The notes under the pieces are model-generated. The model was not told the DNA's origin. It did no database searches and saw only the letters and a program-made list of their open reading frames with translations. From NCBI GenBank assembly GCA_002472405.1, contig DKRV01000020.1, positions 1-27,229 of the forward strand: DNA of 27,229 nucleotides. Reading direction: 5' to 3'. This DNA is from Clostridiales bacterium UBA7273. Lineage in GTDB: Bacteria; Bacillota; Clostridia; Oscillospirales; Oscillospiraceae. The position numbers and the translations under genes were made by a program. Positions 14,136-21,770 of the stretch are shown here, piece after piece (positions within the stretch are counted from its first letter, which is position 1; every line of letters starts with the position of its first letter).

Positions 14136-14621
14136 ATGGATAAGCGCACAAGCAAGGAAAACTATTATCTCGACATAGCCGACGCTGTTTTGCAGCGCTC
14201 TACCTGCCTGAGGCGAATGTACGGCGCGATAATCGTGCGCAACGACGAGATCATATCGACCGGCTATAACGGCGCGCCGCGCGGCAGAATAAACTGCACC
14301 GACGCCGGCCGCTGCGCGAGAGTCGAGATGAAGATCCCCTCAGGTGAGCGATACGAGCTGTGCCGCAGCGTTCACGCCGAGGCAAACGCCATAATATCCG
14401 CCTCTCGGCGCGATATGATCGGCTCAACGCTTTACCTTGTCGGGCGCGACACGCAGACGCATGAGCTTTTGACAAACGCAACAAGCTGTTCGATGTGCCG
14501 CCGTCAGGTCATAAACGCCGGCATTGAGCGCGTCATCATCCGCACCGGCGACGATACGTTCAACATTGTCGATGTTGACGAGTGGGTAAAAAACGACGAC
14601 TCCGCTTTCTGGATCGAATAA
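14136..14621 (+). CDS. dCMP deaminase (ComEB-like)
   Basis: 161 residues from the ATG at 14136, which has GGAGG 8 bases upstream (an in-frame TTG 15 bases earlier overlaps that site). The enzyme converts dCMP to dUMP, feeding thymidylate synthesis. Zinc-site motifs are present: His80-Ala-Glu82 in SVHAEANAI and the pair Cys118/Cys121 in TSCSMCRR, where most relatives have PC..C. Further Cys residues (24, 54, 60, 76), some in CTDAGRCAR, resemble the second structural zinc site of family members. The N-terminal YNGAPRG substrate loop is conserved. Ends at a strong terminator. Confidence 0.92.
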   Translation: MDKRTSKENYYLDIADAVLQRSTCLRRMYGAIIVRNDEIISTGYNGAPRGRINCTDAGRCARVEMKIPSGERYELCRSVHAEANAIISASRRDMIGSTLYLVGRDTQTHELLTNATSCSMCRRQVINAGIERVIIRTGDDTFNIVDVDEWVKNDDSAFWIE

Positions 14622-14622
14622 C

Positions 14623-14651
14623 AAAAAAAGACCGCCACGGCGGTCTTTTTT
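14623..14651. terminator. Bidirectional terminator between dCMP deaminase and lipoprotein genes
   Basis: AAAAAAGACCGCC and GGCGGTCTTTTTT pair around AC. Both strands end in long T runs, suiting the convergent genes on either side. Confidence 0.92.
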
Positions 14652-14663
14652 GTTTTTTCATGC

Positions 14664-16238
14664 TCAGCCGATGGATTCGGATTTATACACGAACACAACG
14701 GTTGAGGTCATTTTTTCGGTGCGCTGGGTGAAGATATCATAGCTGCTGCCGAAATCGAGCCATGCCTGCATGCGCTCGGTCAATGCCTGCTGCTGCGCCT
14801 TGGTGAGCGTTTCCATGCTCACGCTGTTTTCAAGCTTCTGAGTGAAGGCTATGATCTTATTGATGCTCTCGCCGCCGAGCATGCTCGTCATGCGGTCAAG
14901 CATCTGTTCGCTTGCATGCATGACGTTCACGAGGTTTTGAAGCTGGCTTATTATATTCGGCAGATTGTCCAGCGACTGCTGCACCTCGGGCGAGGACAGA
15001 TCACGGTTTAAGCTCTCAAAGGTCGGCGCCATATCGAGATAATCGCGCGTAAACTGCGCGAGCGCACCGATATTGGTATCAAATTTGCCCAGCAGCTCCA
15101 AAAGCTCGGACAGGTGCGTGAACTGCGCAAGCGACTGAAGCCTGCTTGTGTCGATGCGCTGCATATCGTAAAGAAGCTGCTCGAGCTTTGCGAGGTTGCC
15201 CTCGGTGACGTATTTATTTAGCACGTCAATAAGTGCTTTATTTTCCTTATAAAGCTTGGCCGCCTGCCCAACGGAGTTGACAAGCTGCTCTATCTGCTGC
15301 GCGTCGCCGTAGAGCATCTGCACCATGTCGTTTAAATTCAGCGAGTTGAACGCGCCCATCAGACCCTCGATATCGCTGAGCATGCCCTTAACGCTTTCCG
15401 TTCCGAGCTTGATATCATCCGGGCCGAGCGAGGATATCGAAGAAAACGGCACCGCAACGAACATCATGTTGCCGAGCTTGAAATCCTTTGCCTTGGCGCT
15501 TATCGTGTATTCGCTCCCGCCGAGCGTGGTTCCGATATTTATGCCGAGCTTATCTATGCCCAGGCTGTCGTTCATTCCGGGAACGCCGGCGAAAAACACG
15601 AGCTGGCGAGATCCGTCGCTCAAAAGCACACCGTTTGGGGTCGAAACCTCGCTGAAATTCTCGTCCGGCAGGATCATGCCGCACACGAACAGCATCGGGC
15701 ATGATATATCATAGCTTCCGCCGCCGGCGCTGACGGACTTCTTCAGCGTGTTCTGCGCGCTTATCTTTATCGTAACATCGCCGCTTTTTCCGGCAAGGGC
15801 TGCGCCCTTTATCTCTTTTCCGTCAAGCGTGTAGCTGACGGATATTTTCATCGGCGGCACGTTATCCGTGCTGCCGGAATAGTAAAGATCGGTAGAGTCC
15901 ATGTCCCAGTAGAGCTTATCGTTATCCTTAACAGGCTCGGAGAAGGTCTTTACGTCCTGAATGCCCGAAAGGTTGCTCTTATCCTCTATGCGCACCTGGG
16001 GCATATCGGTATGCAGCCTATCGGTGACGCTGATCTTTTTCACCTCGCCGTCGGGAGATACGTTTACATACACCGTTTCCTCTTTGTTAACGGCGGCATC
16101 GGTAAGCTCATACTGCGGTCTCTGTGTAGGCTCGGGGGGGACCTCGGGCTTTCCATCGTTCTTTTTTCCGCAGCCGGCAAGCAGCGTGAGCAGCATGCTC
16201 ATTGCCAGCAGCATGGCGATAAGTCGTTTTGTTTTCAT
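14664..16238 (-). CDS. Lipoprotein coupled to an MMPL/RND exporter
   Basis: 524 residues from the ATG at 16238, preceded by GGAGG and overlapping the exporter stop as ATGA. The frame is open upstream but only as antisense-phase overlap with the exporter gene. The N-terminus is a lipoprotein signal: MKTKR, a hydrophobic core, LLAGC lipobox, then a Pro-rich spacer. Residues ~45-290 look beta-rich. From ~300 to 490 the chain is long and helical with Leu/Gln heptads (DAQQIEQLVNSVGQAAKLYKE, LAKLEQLLYDMQ), suggesting a coiled coil. I do not recognise a named family. Coupled translation with the exporter suggests a subunit or periplasm-like adaptor on the outer face of the membrane. Confidence 0.75.
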   Translation of the reverse strand: MKTKRLIAMLLAMSMLLTLLAGCGKKNDGKPEVPPEPTQRPQYELTDAAVNKEETVYVNVSPDGEVKKISVTDRLHTDMPQVRIEDKSNLSGIQDVKTFSEPVKDNDKLYWDMDSTDLYYSGSTDNVPPMKISVSYTLDGKEIKGAALAGKSGDVTIKISAQNTLKKSVSAGGGSYDISCPMLFVCGMILPDENFSEVSTPNGVLLSDGSRQLVFFAGVPGMNDSLGIDKLGINIGTTLGGSEYTISAKAKDFKLGNMMFVAVPFSSISSLGPDDIKLGTESVKGMLSDIEGLMGAFNSLNLNDMVQMLYGDAQQIEQLVNSVGQAAKLYKENKALIDVLNKYVTEGNLAKLEQLLYDMQRIDTSRLQSLAQFTHLSELLELLGKFDTNIGALAQFTRDYLDMAPTFESLNRDLSSPEVQQSLDNLPNIISQLQNLVNVMHASEQMLDRMTSMLGGESINKIIAFTQKLENSVSMETLTKAQQQALTERMQAWLDFGSSYDIFTQRTEKMTSTVVFVYKSESIG

Positions 16239-18304
16239 GTTTTCAGCCTCCAGCTCGGGGTTGTTTTTGCAATGAAGCTCTCGCACACGCACAGCACGGG
16301 CGACAGCAGGACTATTATTACGATCTCGCTTATTATCGCGCCGCGCGCAAGCAGGGCGCACATCCCGCGAACAATGTAGATATCGCAGACAAGGTACACG
16401 CCGAAGGTCGCGGCAAAGAACACGCCGGCACTTTGGAATATCGACTGCTGAGCGGCGCTGACCGCCTTGAGCATCGCCTCGTCGCGCGGCAGGTGCCGCA
16501 GTTCCTCACGAAAGCGCGTGGTGAGCAGTATCGCATAATCGACCGTCGCACCAAGCTGCACACAGTTTACTACCGTTGGATCGACAAACGAGGCCTCCGT
16601 TCCCATAATGACTGTTATCGAAAGGTTTATCCATATCGCAAGCTCTATCGACAGCACCAATATCACCGGCAGCGACGGCGACTTGAAGCATATTGCTATG
16701 AGCACAAATATTGCCGCTATCGACAGCACCGCCGTCACGGCAAAGTCAACGTCCGTCGTGTCTATAAGCCCCTGAGTTATCGCGCCCTCGCCGGTTATGT
16801 AGGCAGTTGGGTCATAGGACTTGACGACCGCATCCATCTTGACTAACTGCGCCGTCAGCTCATCGGTAGCCGCGCCGTACTCGGAATTTATCATCATAAG
16901 CTGCTTTCCGTCCTGCTTGCACAGCGACATGATATCGTCGGGAATTATCGTGTCCGGTATCGCAGCGCCGACTATTGAGTTATATGCCAGAAGCGAGGTC
17001 ACGCCGTCAAGCGCTTCGAGCTTATTCTCCATCTCAATGAGCTTATCGGCCGGCAGGCTGTCATCGATTATAACAAACTGCGTGCACGCCATGCCGAAAT
17101 CGTCTTTAAGCTTTGTAAGTCCCTCCATTGAGGTGAGATACGACGGCAGCGCCTTATCCATGCTGTAGTACATGTCTATATTTTTCTGAATAAAATACGC
17201 CGGAGCAAGCAGCAGCAAAAACAGCAGTGCGAAGGCTTTCTTATGCTTTATCGTAAACTTGTTAAGGCGCGTGAAATCCGGCACAAAGCTGCGGTGGCGG
17301 TATTTTATTATCTGCTTTTCAAACAGCAGCACAACCGCCGGCAGAACAAATATGACCGTGAGTATACCCAGCACAACACCCTTTGCCATGACAAAGCCGA
17401 TATCAAAGCCAAGCCCGAGCTTCATAAAGCACAGGGCAAGGAAGCCGAACACCGTTGTCAAAGAGCTTCCCATAAGCGCCGTGAGCGACACCGTAACAGC
17501 CTCCGCCATGGCGTCCTCGCGCGAAGAAAAGCGCTGCTTTTCTTCGGCATAGCGGTCAATGAGGAAGATTGAATAATCCATCGTAACGCCAAGCTGCAAA
17601 ACCGCGGCGACACACTGGGTTATGAACGATATCTGCCCGAGGAAAATGTTCGTCCCCATATTGTATATGACAGCAAGTCCGAGCGAGAATAGGATGATAA
17701 GCGGCTGGAACCACGACTCCATGAGCACGCTCATGACAATGAGCGCAAGAATGACAGCAACGGCAATATACAGCGGCGCCTGCGTCTCGGCGATCTCGCG
17801 CGTATCGTCAACGACGACCGTAAGTCCGCTCAGAAACTGATTTTTGCCCAGAAGCGTTTTTATCTGCGCTATCGCCCTGAGCTGGCTGTCATCAGAGCCT
17901 GTGTTGTCATATCGCACGAGCATCATCGTCTGGCTGCCGTCGGCACTGTAGAATATATTTTTGAGCACATCCGGCAGGATATCGGCCGGGATGCCGATAT
18001 CGGCGATCGTATCGACCCAGATGACCGACGACACACCATCGACAGCGAGTATTTCGTTTTTCAGCGCCAAAGTCTGCTTTGGCTGCATATTTTCGGTTAT
18101 AACTATGGATATTCCGGCCGTGTTGAAGGTCTTATCGAGCACCTGCTCGCCCTGCACCGACTCAAGCTCATCGGGCAGATACGAAAGGATATCGTAGTTC
18201 ACCTTCGTTCCGATAAAGCCCAAAAACGCCGGAATAAGAAGCAGCAGCGCCGCAATTATAACCGTTTTGGGATGCTTAGCCTCCCACAGAGCGATCTTCC
18301 TCAA
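16235..18304 (-). CDS. MMPL/RND-superfamily exporter
   Basis: 689 residues with two repeats, each one helix, an extracellular domain (~30-175 and ~380-510), then five helices. The family signature occurs twice: LQLGVTMDYSIFLIDRYAEE and VQLGATVDYAILLTTRFREE, with the helix-4 Asp thought to carry protons. RND/MMPL proteins of Gram-positives export lipids, peptides or drugs; the cargo here is unknown. The start is TTG (18304): GAGGTG sits 5 bases upstream and no ATG fits. It is the first gene of a two-gene unit with the lipoprotein, driven by a good promoter. No TetR-type regulator adjoins, though that is a common neighbour. Confidence 0.9.
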   Translation of the reverse strand: MRKIALWEAKHPKTVIIAALLLLIPAFLGFIGTKVNYDILSYLPDELESVQGEQVLDKTFNTAGISIVITENMQPKQTLALKNEILAVDGVSSVIWVDTIADIGIPADILPDVLKNIFYSADGSQTMMLVRYDNTGSDDSQLRAIAQIKTLLGKNQFLSGLTVVVDDTREIAETQAPLYIAVAVILALIVMSVLMESWFQPLIILFSLGLAVIYNMGTNIFLGQISFITQCVAAVLQLGVTMDYSIFLIDRYAEEKQRFSSREDAMAEAVTVSLTALMGSSLTTVFGFLALCFMKLGLGFDIGFVMAKGVVLGILTVIFVLPAVVLLFEKQIIKYRHRSFVPDFTRLNKFTIKHKKAFALLFLLLLAPAYFIQKNIDMYYSMDKALPSYLTSMEGLTKLKDDFGMACTQFVIIDDSLPADKLIEMENKLEALDGVTSLLAYNSIVGAAIPDTIIPDDIMSLCKQDGKQLMMINSEYGAATDELTAQLVKMDAVVKSYDPTAYITGEGAITQGLIDTTDVDFAVTAVLSIAAIFVLIAICFKSPSLPVILVLSIELAIWINLSITVIMGTEASFVDPTVVNCVQLGATVDYAILLTTRFREELRHLPRDEAMLKAVSAAQQSIFQSAGVFFAATFGVYLVCDIYIVRGMCALLARGAIISEIVIIVLLSPVLCVCESFIAKTTPSWRLKT

Positions 18305-18341
18305 GCTTTCACCTCTTTTGACAGCAGGGCATAATGTGTAA

Positions 18342-18370
18342 ATAATATATCAAACCGCCCAAATTTTCAA
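18342..18370 (-). promoter_or_regulatory. Promoter of the exporter-lipoprotein unit
   Basis: Minus strand: TTGAAA (18365-18370), 17 bases, TATTAT (18342-18347), ending 37 bases before the TTG start. Confidence 0.75.
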
Positions 18371-18393
18371 GCTTGAGCGGCGTTCTTTTACTC

Positions 18394-18422
18394 TTGCTTA
18401 ATCCCAATGTTATTGATATACT
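18394..18422 (+). promoter_or_regulatory. Promoter of the FHA gene
   Basis: TTGCTT (18394-18399), 17 bases, TATACT (18417-18422), 25 bases before the ATG. It is divergent from the exporter promoter, with 23 bases between their -35 boxes. Confidence 0.65.
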
Positions 18423-18447
18423 TAAAACATACACTGGAGGTGTGACA

Positions 18448-18783
18448 ATGGCAGGAGATAAGTTCAAGGGATTATTCGATTTTATAAACAATTTCGGCGA
18501 TGCAACGGTTAACGTCTCGGTGCATGAGCCTGCAAGCGGCAAGACCTCGTGGATCTTCGGCCGCAGCGAGGACTGCGACTTTGTCTACCCGGCGCCGAAG
18601 GCTTCGCGCCGCCACTTTCAGATAGAGCTGTGCGACGGGCACTATTACATACAGGATCTCGGCTCGACAAACGGGACCTACCTCAACGGAAAGCGCATAG
18701 ACCACAAGGAGCGCATCTTCTCCGGCGACGTGATAACCATGGGCGGCGTGGACATTGTGTTTTCAAAGGATATGCTGTTTTAA
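18448..18783 (+). CDS. Small FHA-domain protein
   Basis: 111 residues from the ATG at 18448, which has GGAGG 8 bases upstream; the frame extends upstream only through the promoter. Almost the whole chain is one forkhead-associated domain, a phosphothreonine-binding fold: FGRSEDCDFVY (Arg and Ser of the binding loop), SRRHFQIE, and DLGSTNGTYLNGKRI (Asn of the binding loop). All peptide-contact residues are present. There is no other domain, no signal peptide and no kinase gene next door, so it probably acts as a stand-alone adaptor in the cytoplasm. Partner unknown. Confidence 0.92.
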   Translation: MAGDKFKGLFDFINNFGDATVNVSVHEPASGKTSWIFGRSEDCDFVYPAPKASRRHFQIELCDGHYYIQDLGSTNGTYLNGKRIDHKERIFSGDVITMGGVDIVFSKDMLF

Positions 18784-18794
18784 CGCAGAAACTC

Positions 18795-18829
18795 AAAAAG
18801 CTTCGGAATCATTCTTCCGAAGCTTTTTT
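18795..18829. terminator. Bidirectional terminator overlapping the end of the TVP38-like gene
   Basis: AAAAAGCTTCGGAA and TTCCGAAGCTTTTT form a perfect 14-bp stem with loop TCATTC. The loop contains the TGA of the minus-strand gene, and its last codons (Lys-Ala-Ser-Glu) lie in the stem. Confidence 0.92.
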
Positions 18830-19471
18830 GCCGCCGTCTATGAGGTTTTTCTTTGCATAAACAAATCCGAAAACAACAGTCAGCGCATCGAGCGCAACAA
18901 ATGCCCAGAACAGAGGATTTGTGAAATCAAACTTATCGCCTATGACCGTATAGATAAGCATACTGGGTATAAGCGCCGCCATTGAGCCGCCGACATACGC
19001 CCAGTAGGGCGTGCGCAGAAGTCCGAAAAGGACGCCCTGCACCTCGGTGGAAAGATGCAGCGTGTGCACAAAAAACACAAAGGTAAAGCTGTATCCCTCG
19101 GCATTGGAAAAATACCGGCGGAATTTCGGGTACTTTTCCATCATCCCTTCAAACGTCAGGCCCTTTGAAAAGCGCCCGATGAGGTACGAAACGGAAATGC
19201 ATATTGCCGTTCCGACGGTGTTTATCGCAATGGCGACCGGCAGCTCAAAAATGAGCGCGCAGCCGATGAGAATAACAGCATACGGTATGCACGAGCAGCC
19301 CTTGAACGCGAAAAGCGCAAGGATAACGAGCGCCGCCAGAGGTCTGTTGTCGTTTACAGCGGCGATGATCTGATCAACATGCAGAATATCGAGCCATATG
19401 AGTATTCCTGCCGTGAGCGCTACGACGAGCATGATGATTATCGGCAGGTACATTTTGAGTTTTTCTTTCAT
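18809..19471 (-). CDS. TVP38/TMEM64 (VTT/DedA-like) membrane protein
   Basis: 220 residues, about six hydrophobic segments. Family traits are the reentrant-loop region FKGCSCIPYAVILIGCALIF (residues ~56-75), the GRFSKG-like turn after SVSYLIGRF, and a later STEVQGVLFGLLRTPYWAYVGGS block. VTT/DedA relatives act as lipid scramblases or flippases; this one's substrate is unknown. The stop codon lies in a terminator loop. It starts 5 bases after the mntP stop with only a weak ribosome site (CTGAAAG), so it is probably translated by coupling to mntP. Confidence 0.85.
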   Translation of the reverse strand: MKEKLKMYLPIIIMLVVALTAGILIWLDILHVDQIIAAVNDNRPLAALVILALFAFKGCSCIPYAVILIGCALIFELPVAIAINTVGTAICISVSYLIGRFSKGLTFEGMMEKYPKFRRYFSNAEGYSFTFVFFVHTLHLSTEVQGVLFGLLRTPYWAYVGGSMAALIPSMLIYTVIGDKFDFTNPLFWAFVALDALTVVFGFVYAKKNLIDGGKKASEE

Positions 19472-19476
19472 AGCTT

Positions 19477-20043
19477 TCAGAAATTAATGACTCCCAAATG
19501 CTCAAGAAGAATTTTCAGGCCAATAAGTATAAGCACAACGCCGCCCAGAAGCTCGGCCTTGGACTTGTATTTCGAGCCGAAAATATTCCCGACGAAAATG
19601 CCTACACCGGACAGCACAAACGTCGTTGCACCGATAAGCAGCGCAGCCTGCACGATGTCAACGCCCAGAAACGCAAAGCTTATACCGACTGCCAGCGCAT
19701 CGATGCTCGTTGCCACCGCAAGCGGAAGCATGGCTTTGACCGAAAAATCGTCGTTTTCGTGCTCATCGTCCTTGCCGAGGGCTTCCCTTATCATATTTCC
19801 GCCTATAAGCGCAAGCAGGATAAACGCTATCCAGTGATCTATGCTTGTTATGAAGCTTTCAAACTTATAGCCGAGCAGGAAGCCCAGCGTAGGCATAAGC
19901 GCCTGAAAGCCGCCGAAATACACGCCGACAGTCAGCACATGCTTTGCGCTGACCTTTTTAACCGAAAGGCCCTTACATATGGAAACCGCAAAGGCATCCA
20001 TGCTAAGCGCAACACCGACGAGAAATATGTCTATAATATTCAA
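19477..20043 (-). CDS. mntP: Putative manganese efflux pump MntP
   Basis: 188 residues, standard length, six membrane helices in two repeats. The repeat motifs SMDAFAVSICKG (residues ~14-25) and SIDALAVGISFAF carry the conserved Asp residues needed for Mn2+ export. An acidic loop (DDEHENDD) separates the halves. The start codon is TTG at 20043, 8 bases after AAGGTG; the nearby ATG is out of frame. Many mntP genes sit under a yybP-ykoY manganese riboswitch, but the predicted leader here is only ~25 bases, so control must be at the promoter or elsewhere. First gene of a unit with the TVP38-like gene. Confidence 0.92.
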   Translation of the reverse strand: MNIIDIFLVGVALSMDAFAVSICKGLSVKKVSAKHVLTVGVYFGGFQALMPTLGFLLGYKFESFITSIDHWIAFILLALIGGNMIREALGKDDEHENDDFSVKAMLPLAVATSIDALAVGISFAFLGVDIVQAALLIGATTFVLSGVGIFVGNIFGSKYKSKAELLGGVVLILIGLKILLEHLGVINF

Positions 20044-20075
20044 TCATCTTCACCTTACTCTTTGATATAAAAGAT

Positions 20076-20105
20076 ATTAGAGCACACACTCACTGCCCTT
20101 GTCAA
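20076..20105 (-). promoter_or_regulatory. Promoter of mntP
   Basis: Minus strand: perfect TTGACA (20100-20105), 18 bases, TCTAAT (20076-20081). The short distance to the start codon leaves no room for a riboswitch. Confidence 0.7.
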
Positions 20106-20117
20106 CAAATATATTCC

Positions 20118-20145
20118 TTGACTTATGAAAACTATATGATAAAAT
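20118..20145 (+). promoter_or_regulatory. Promoter of the acyltransferase-like gene
   Basis: TTGACT (20118-20123), 16 bases, TAAAAT (20140-20145), 53 bases before the ATG. It is divergent from the mntP promoter. Confidence 0.65.
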
Positions 20146-20198
20146 TGCTGTATTACAGACAAACTTGTTAAAAATTTTTAAGTATTTGAGGGATAACT

Positions 20199-21074
20199 AT
20201 GAGTAAAGAAAAACGTCGCTTTGGCGACAGACGAGACGGCGCACTTATCCGTCAGCAGGACGGCATGCATCTTATCATGCCGATGATCTACCCCAACCGC
20301 TGCGACAACGAGGCATTCATATCCGAGCGCATCGACCTTACGAACATCGACAAATACCTTGAAAAGCGCAACGCGGAAAACCCGGAGTTCAAGTTCACGC
20401 TTTTCCACCTGATTGTTGCCGCAATACTCAAAACGATTATCCTGCGTCCAAAGCTCAACCGCTTCATCGCGAACAAAAACAACTATCAGCGCAACAGCTA
20501 CAGTGCATCCTTTGTCGTCAAAAAGCAGTTCAGCGACACCTCAGAGGAGGGCCTTGCCTTCATCTACGCGTCCGAGGACTCCACCCTTGATTCGCTGCAC
20601 GATGAGCTGTACAAGCAGATAAGCCGCGAGAAAAAGGGCGGTGCAGGCAACGCGACCTCCAACACCATGGACATTCTCAACAAGCTGCCGCGCTGGTTCG
20701 TCAAGTTCTTCATCTGGCTCATGCGCCAGCTCGACCGCCACGGCATCGTTCCGAAAGCCATCATTGAGGCCGACCCCTACTACGCCTCGGTCATTCTCTC
20801 TAACCTCGGCTCGATAAAGCTCAGAAGCGGCTACCACCACCTCACCAACTGGGGCACGACCTCCCTTTTCGTCGTTGTCGGCGAAATGAAGGAGCGCATT
20901 TTCCGCAACGAAAACGGCGAAGATGAGTATCGCAACAGCGTTGATCTCGGTCTTACGATCGATGAGCGCCTTGCCGACGGCTACTATTACTCCAAGAGCG
21001 TAAGGCTTCTCAAGTACATTCTCGAGCATCCCGAGTGCCTTGAGCGTCCTTTCAGCGAGCCGGTCGATTACTGA
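20199..21074 (+). CDS. Stand-alone E2/CAT-fold acyltransferase-like protein
   Basis: 291 residues. The fold matches the catalytic domain of 2-oxoacid dehydrogenase E2 and chloramphenicol acetyltransferase: KFTLFHLIVAAILKTI near 65-80, SVILSNLGSIKLRSGYHHL near 197-214, and TIDERLADGYYYSKSV near 253-268. There is no lipoyl or E1/E3-binding domain and no dehydrogenase genes nearby. In the active-site motif DHRxxDG the catalytic His is replaced by Glu256 (DERLADG), so normal acyl transfer is doubtful. From memory this Glu form recurs in stand-alone Clostridial homologues. A mid-chain basic/aromatic segment (LPRWFVKFFIWLMRQL) could bind membrane. Function unknown. Confidence 0.8.
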   Translation: MSKEKRRFGDRRDGALIRQQDGMHLIMPMIYPNRCDNEAFISERIDLTNIDKYLEKRNAENPEFKFTLFHLIVAAILKTIILRPKLNRFIANKNNYQRNSYSASFVVKKQFSDTSEEGLAFIYASEDSTLDSLHDELYKQISREKKGGAGNATSNTMDILNKLPRWFVKFFIWLMRQLDRHGIVPKAIIEADPYYASVILSNLGSIKLRSGYHHLTNWGTTSLFVVVGEMKERIFRNENGEDEYRNSVDLGLTIDERLADGYYYSKSVRLLKYILEHPECLERPFSEPVDY

Positions 21075-21098
21075 TATTTTAGCTTGATATTTAAGCTT

Positions 21099-21134
21099 AA
21101 AGGCTATGCGTTATTTCGCATAGCCTTTTCTTTT
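21099..21134. terminator. Bidirectional terminator overlapping the end of the TIGR01906 gene
   Basis: AAAGGCTATGCG and CGCATAGCCTTT form a perfect 12-bp stem with loop TTATTT, then TCTTTT. The loop holds the TAA of the minus-strand gene, whose last sense codons lie in and beside the stem. Confidence 0.9.
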
Positions 21135-21770
21135 ATCCGAAATGATTATCGCCGCTCCGGCAATGAGCAGCACCGCAAGAATTAGTATCGCGCAATTACG
21201 GAAAAATTCCTCCGGCATGAGGGTGATTATAGGATCCAGCGCAGGGTCGAATATCCAGTTATCCTTGCCGGGGAAGAACAGCGAATGGAACACCGTGAAA
21301 GCTCGGTCAAAATTCGTTGCGGCAGCGGCTCCGATAACTATGAGTACCGAACCGATCCCGACAGCGCCCCAGAACGGCGCACCGTGGCCGCGCAGGCGCG
21401 GGATTTCGTGACGCCGCCGATAAAGCTTCAGCAACGCTATAGCGGCCATACTGCCGAAAAACAGCCACAGATCGAGGATAAACAGCGTGCGGCAGTCGGC
21501 AAAATGCGCACTGCCGGACTCCGAAAACGGCAGTACCCCGGCAGAAAATTCACCGCTTGCACCGATGCAGTAATCGAGCACCTCATCGTACGCCTCGATT
21601 ATCTCCTCCCGGCTCAGGCCGCTTGACTGTTCAAGCTCCAGCGGCTCTATCTGCGCATAGTAAAACGGCCGTATTATGATCGGCGCCGCGATCGAGCCTG
21701 TCAAAAGCGCAAGCGCAACGGCAGCGATCATGAGCGCCGAAAGCAGCCTACTGCATTTTTTCATACACAT
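21111..21770 (-). CDS. TIGR01906/DUF1461 integral membrane protein
   Basis: 219 residues. One N-terminal helix, an extracellular segment, then three more helices. The family blocks FYYAQIEPLELEQSSGLSRE, EAYDEVLDYC, AHFADCRTLF and WIFDPALDPIITLMPEEFF are all present. Function is unknown; the family is common in Firmicutes. Two ATGs six bases apart (21770, 21764) compete: AAAGGAG is 4-5 bases from the first and 10-11 from the second. It overlaps the 3' end of the YhhN-like gene by 17-23 bases, so the two are co-translated. Confidence 0.85.
   Translation of the reverse strand: MCMKKCSRLLSALMIAAVALALLTGSIAAPIIIRPFYYAQIEPLELEQSSGLSREEIIEAYDEVLDYCIGASGEFSAGVLPFSESGSAHFADCRTLFILDLWLFFGSMAAIALLKLYRRRHEIPRLRGHGAPFWGAVGIGSVLIVIGAAAATNFDRAFTVFHSLFFPGKDNWIFDPALDPIITLMPEEFFRNCAILILAVLLIAGAAIIISDKRKGYAK

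Noticed and set aside
20044..20105. yybP-ykoY manganese riboswitch before mntP
   Set aside because: The -10 box lies about 33 bases before the start codon, so the leader is far too short for the ~100-base element.
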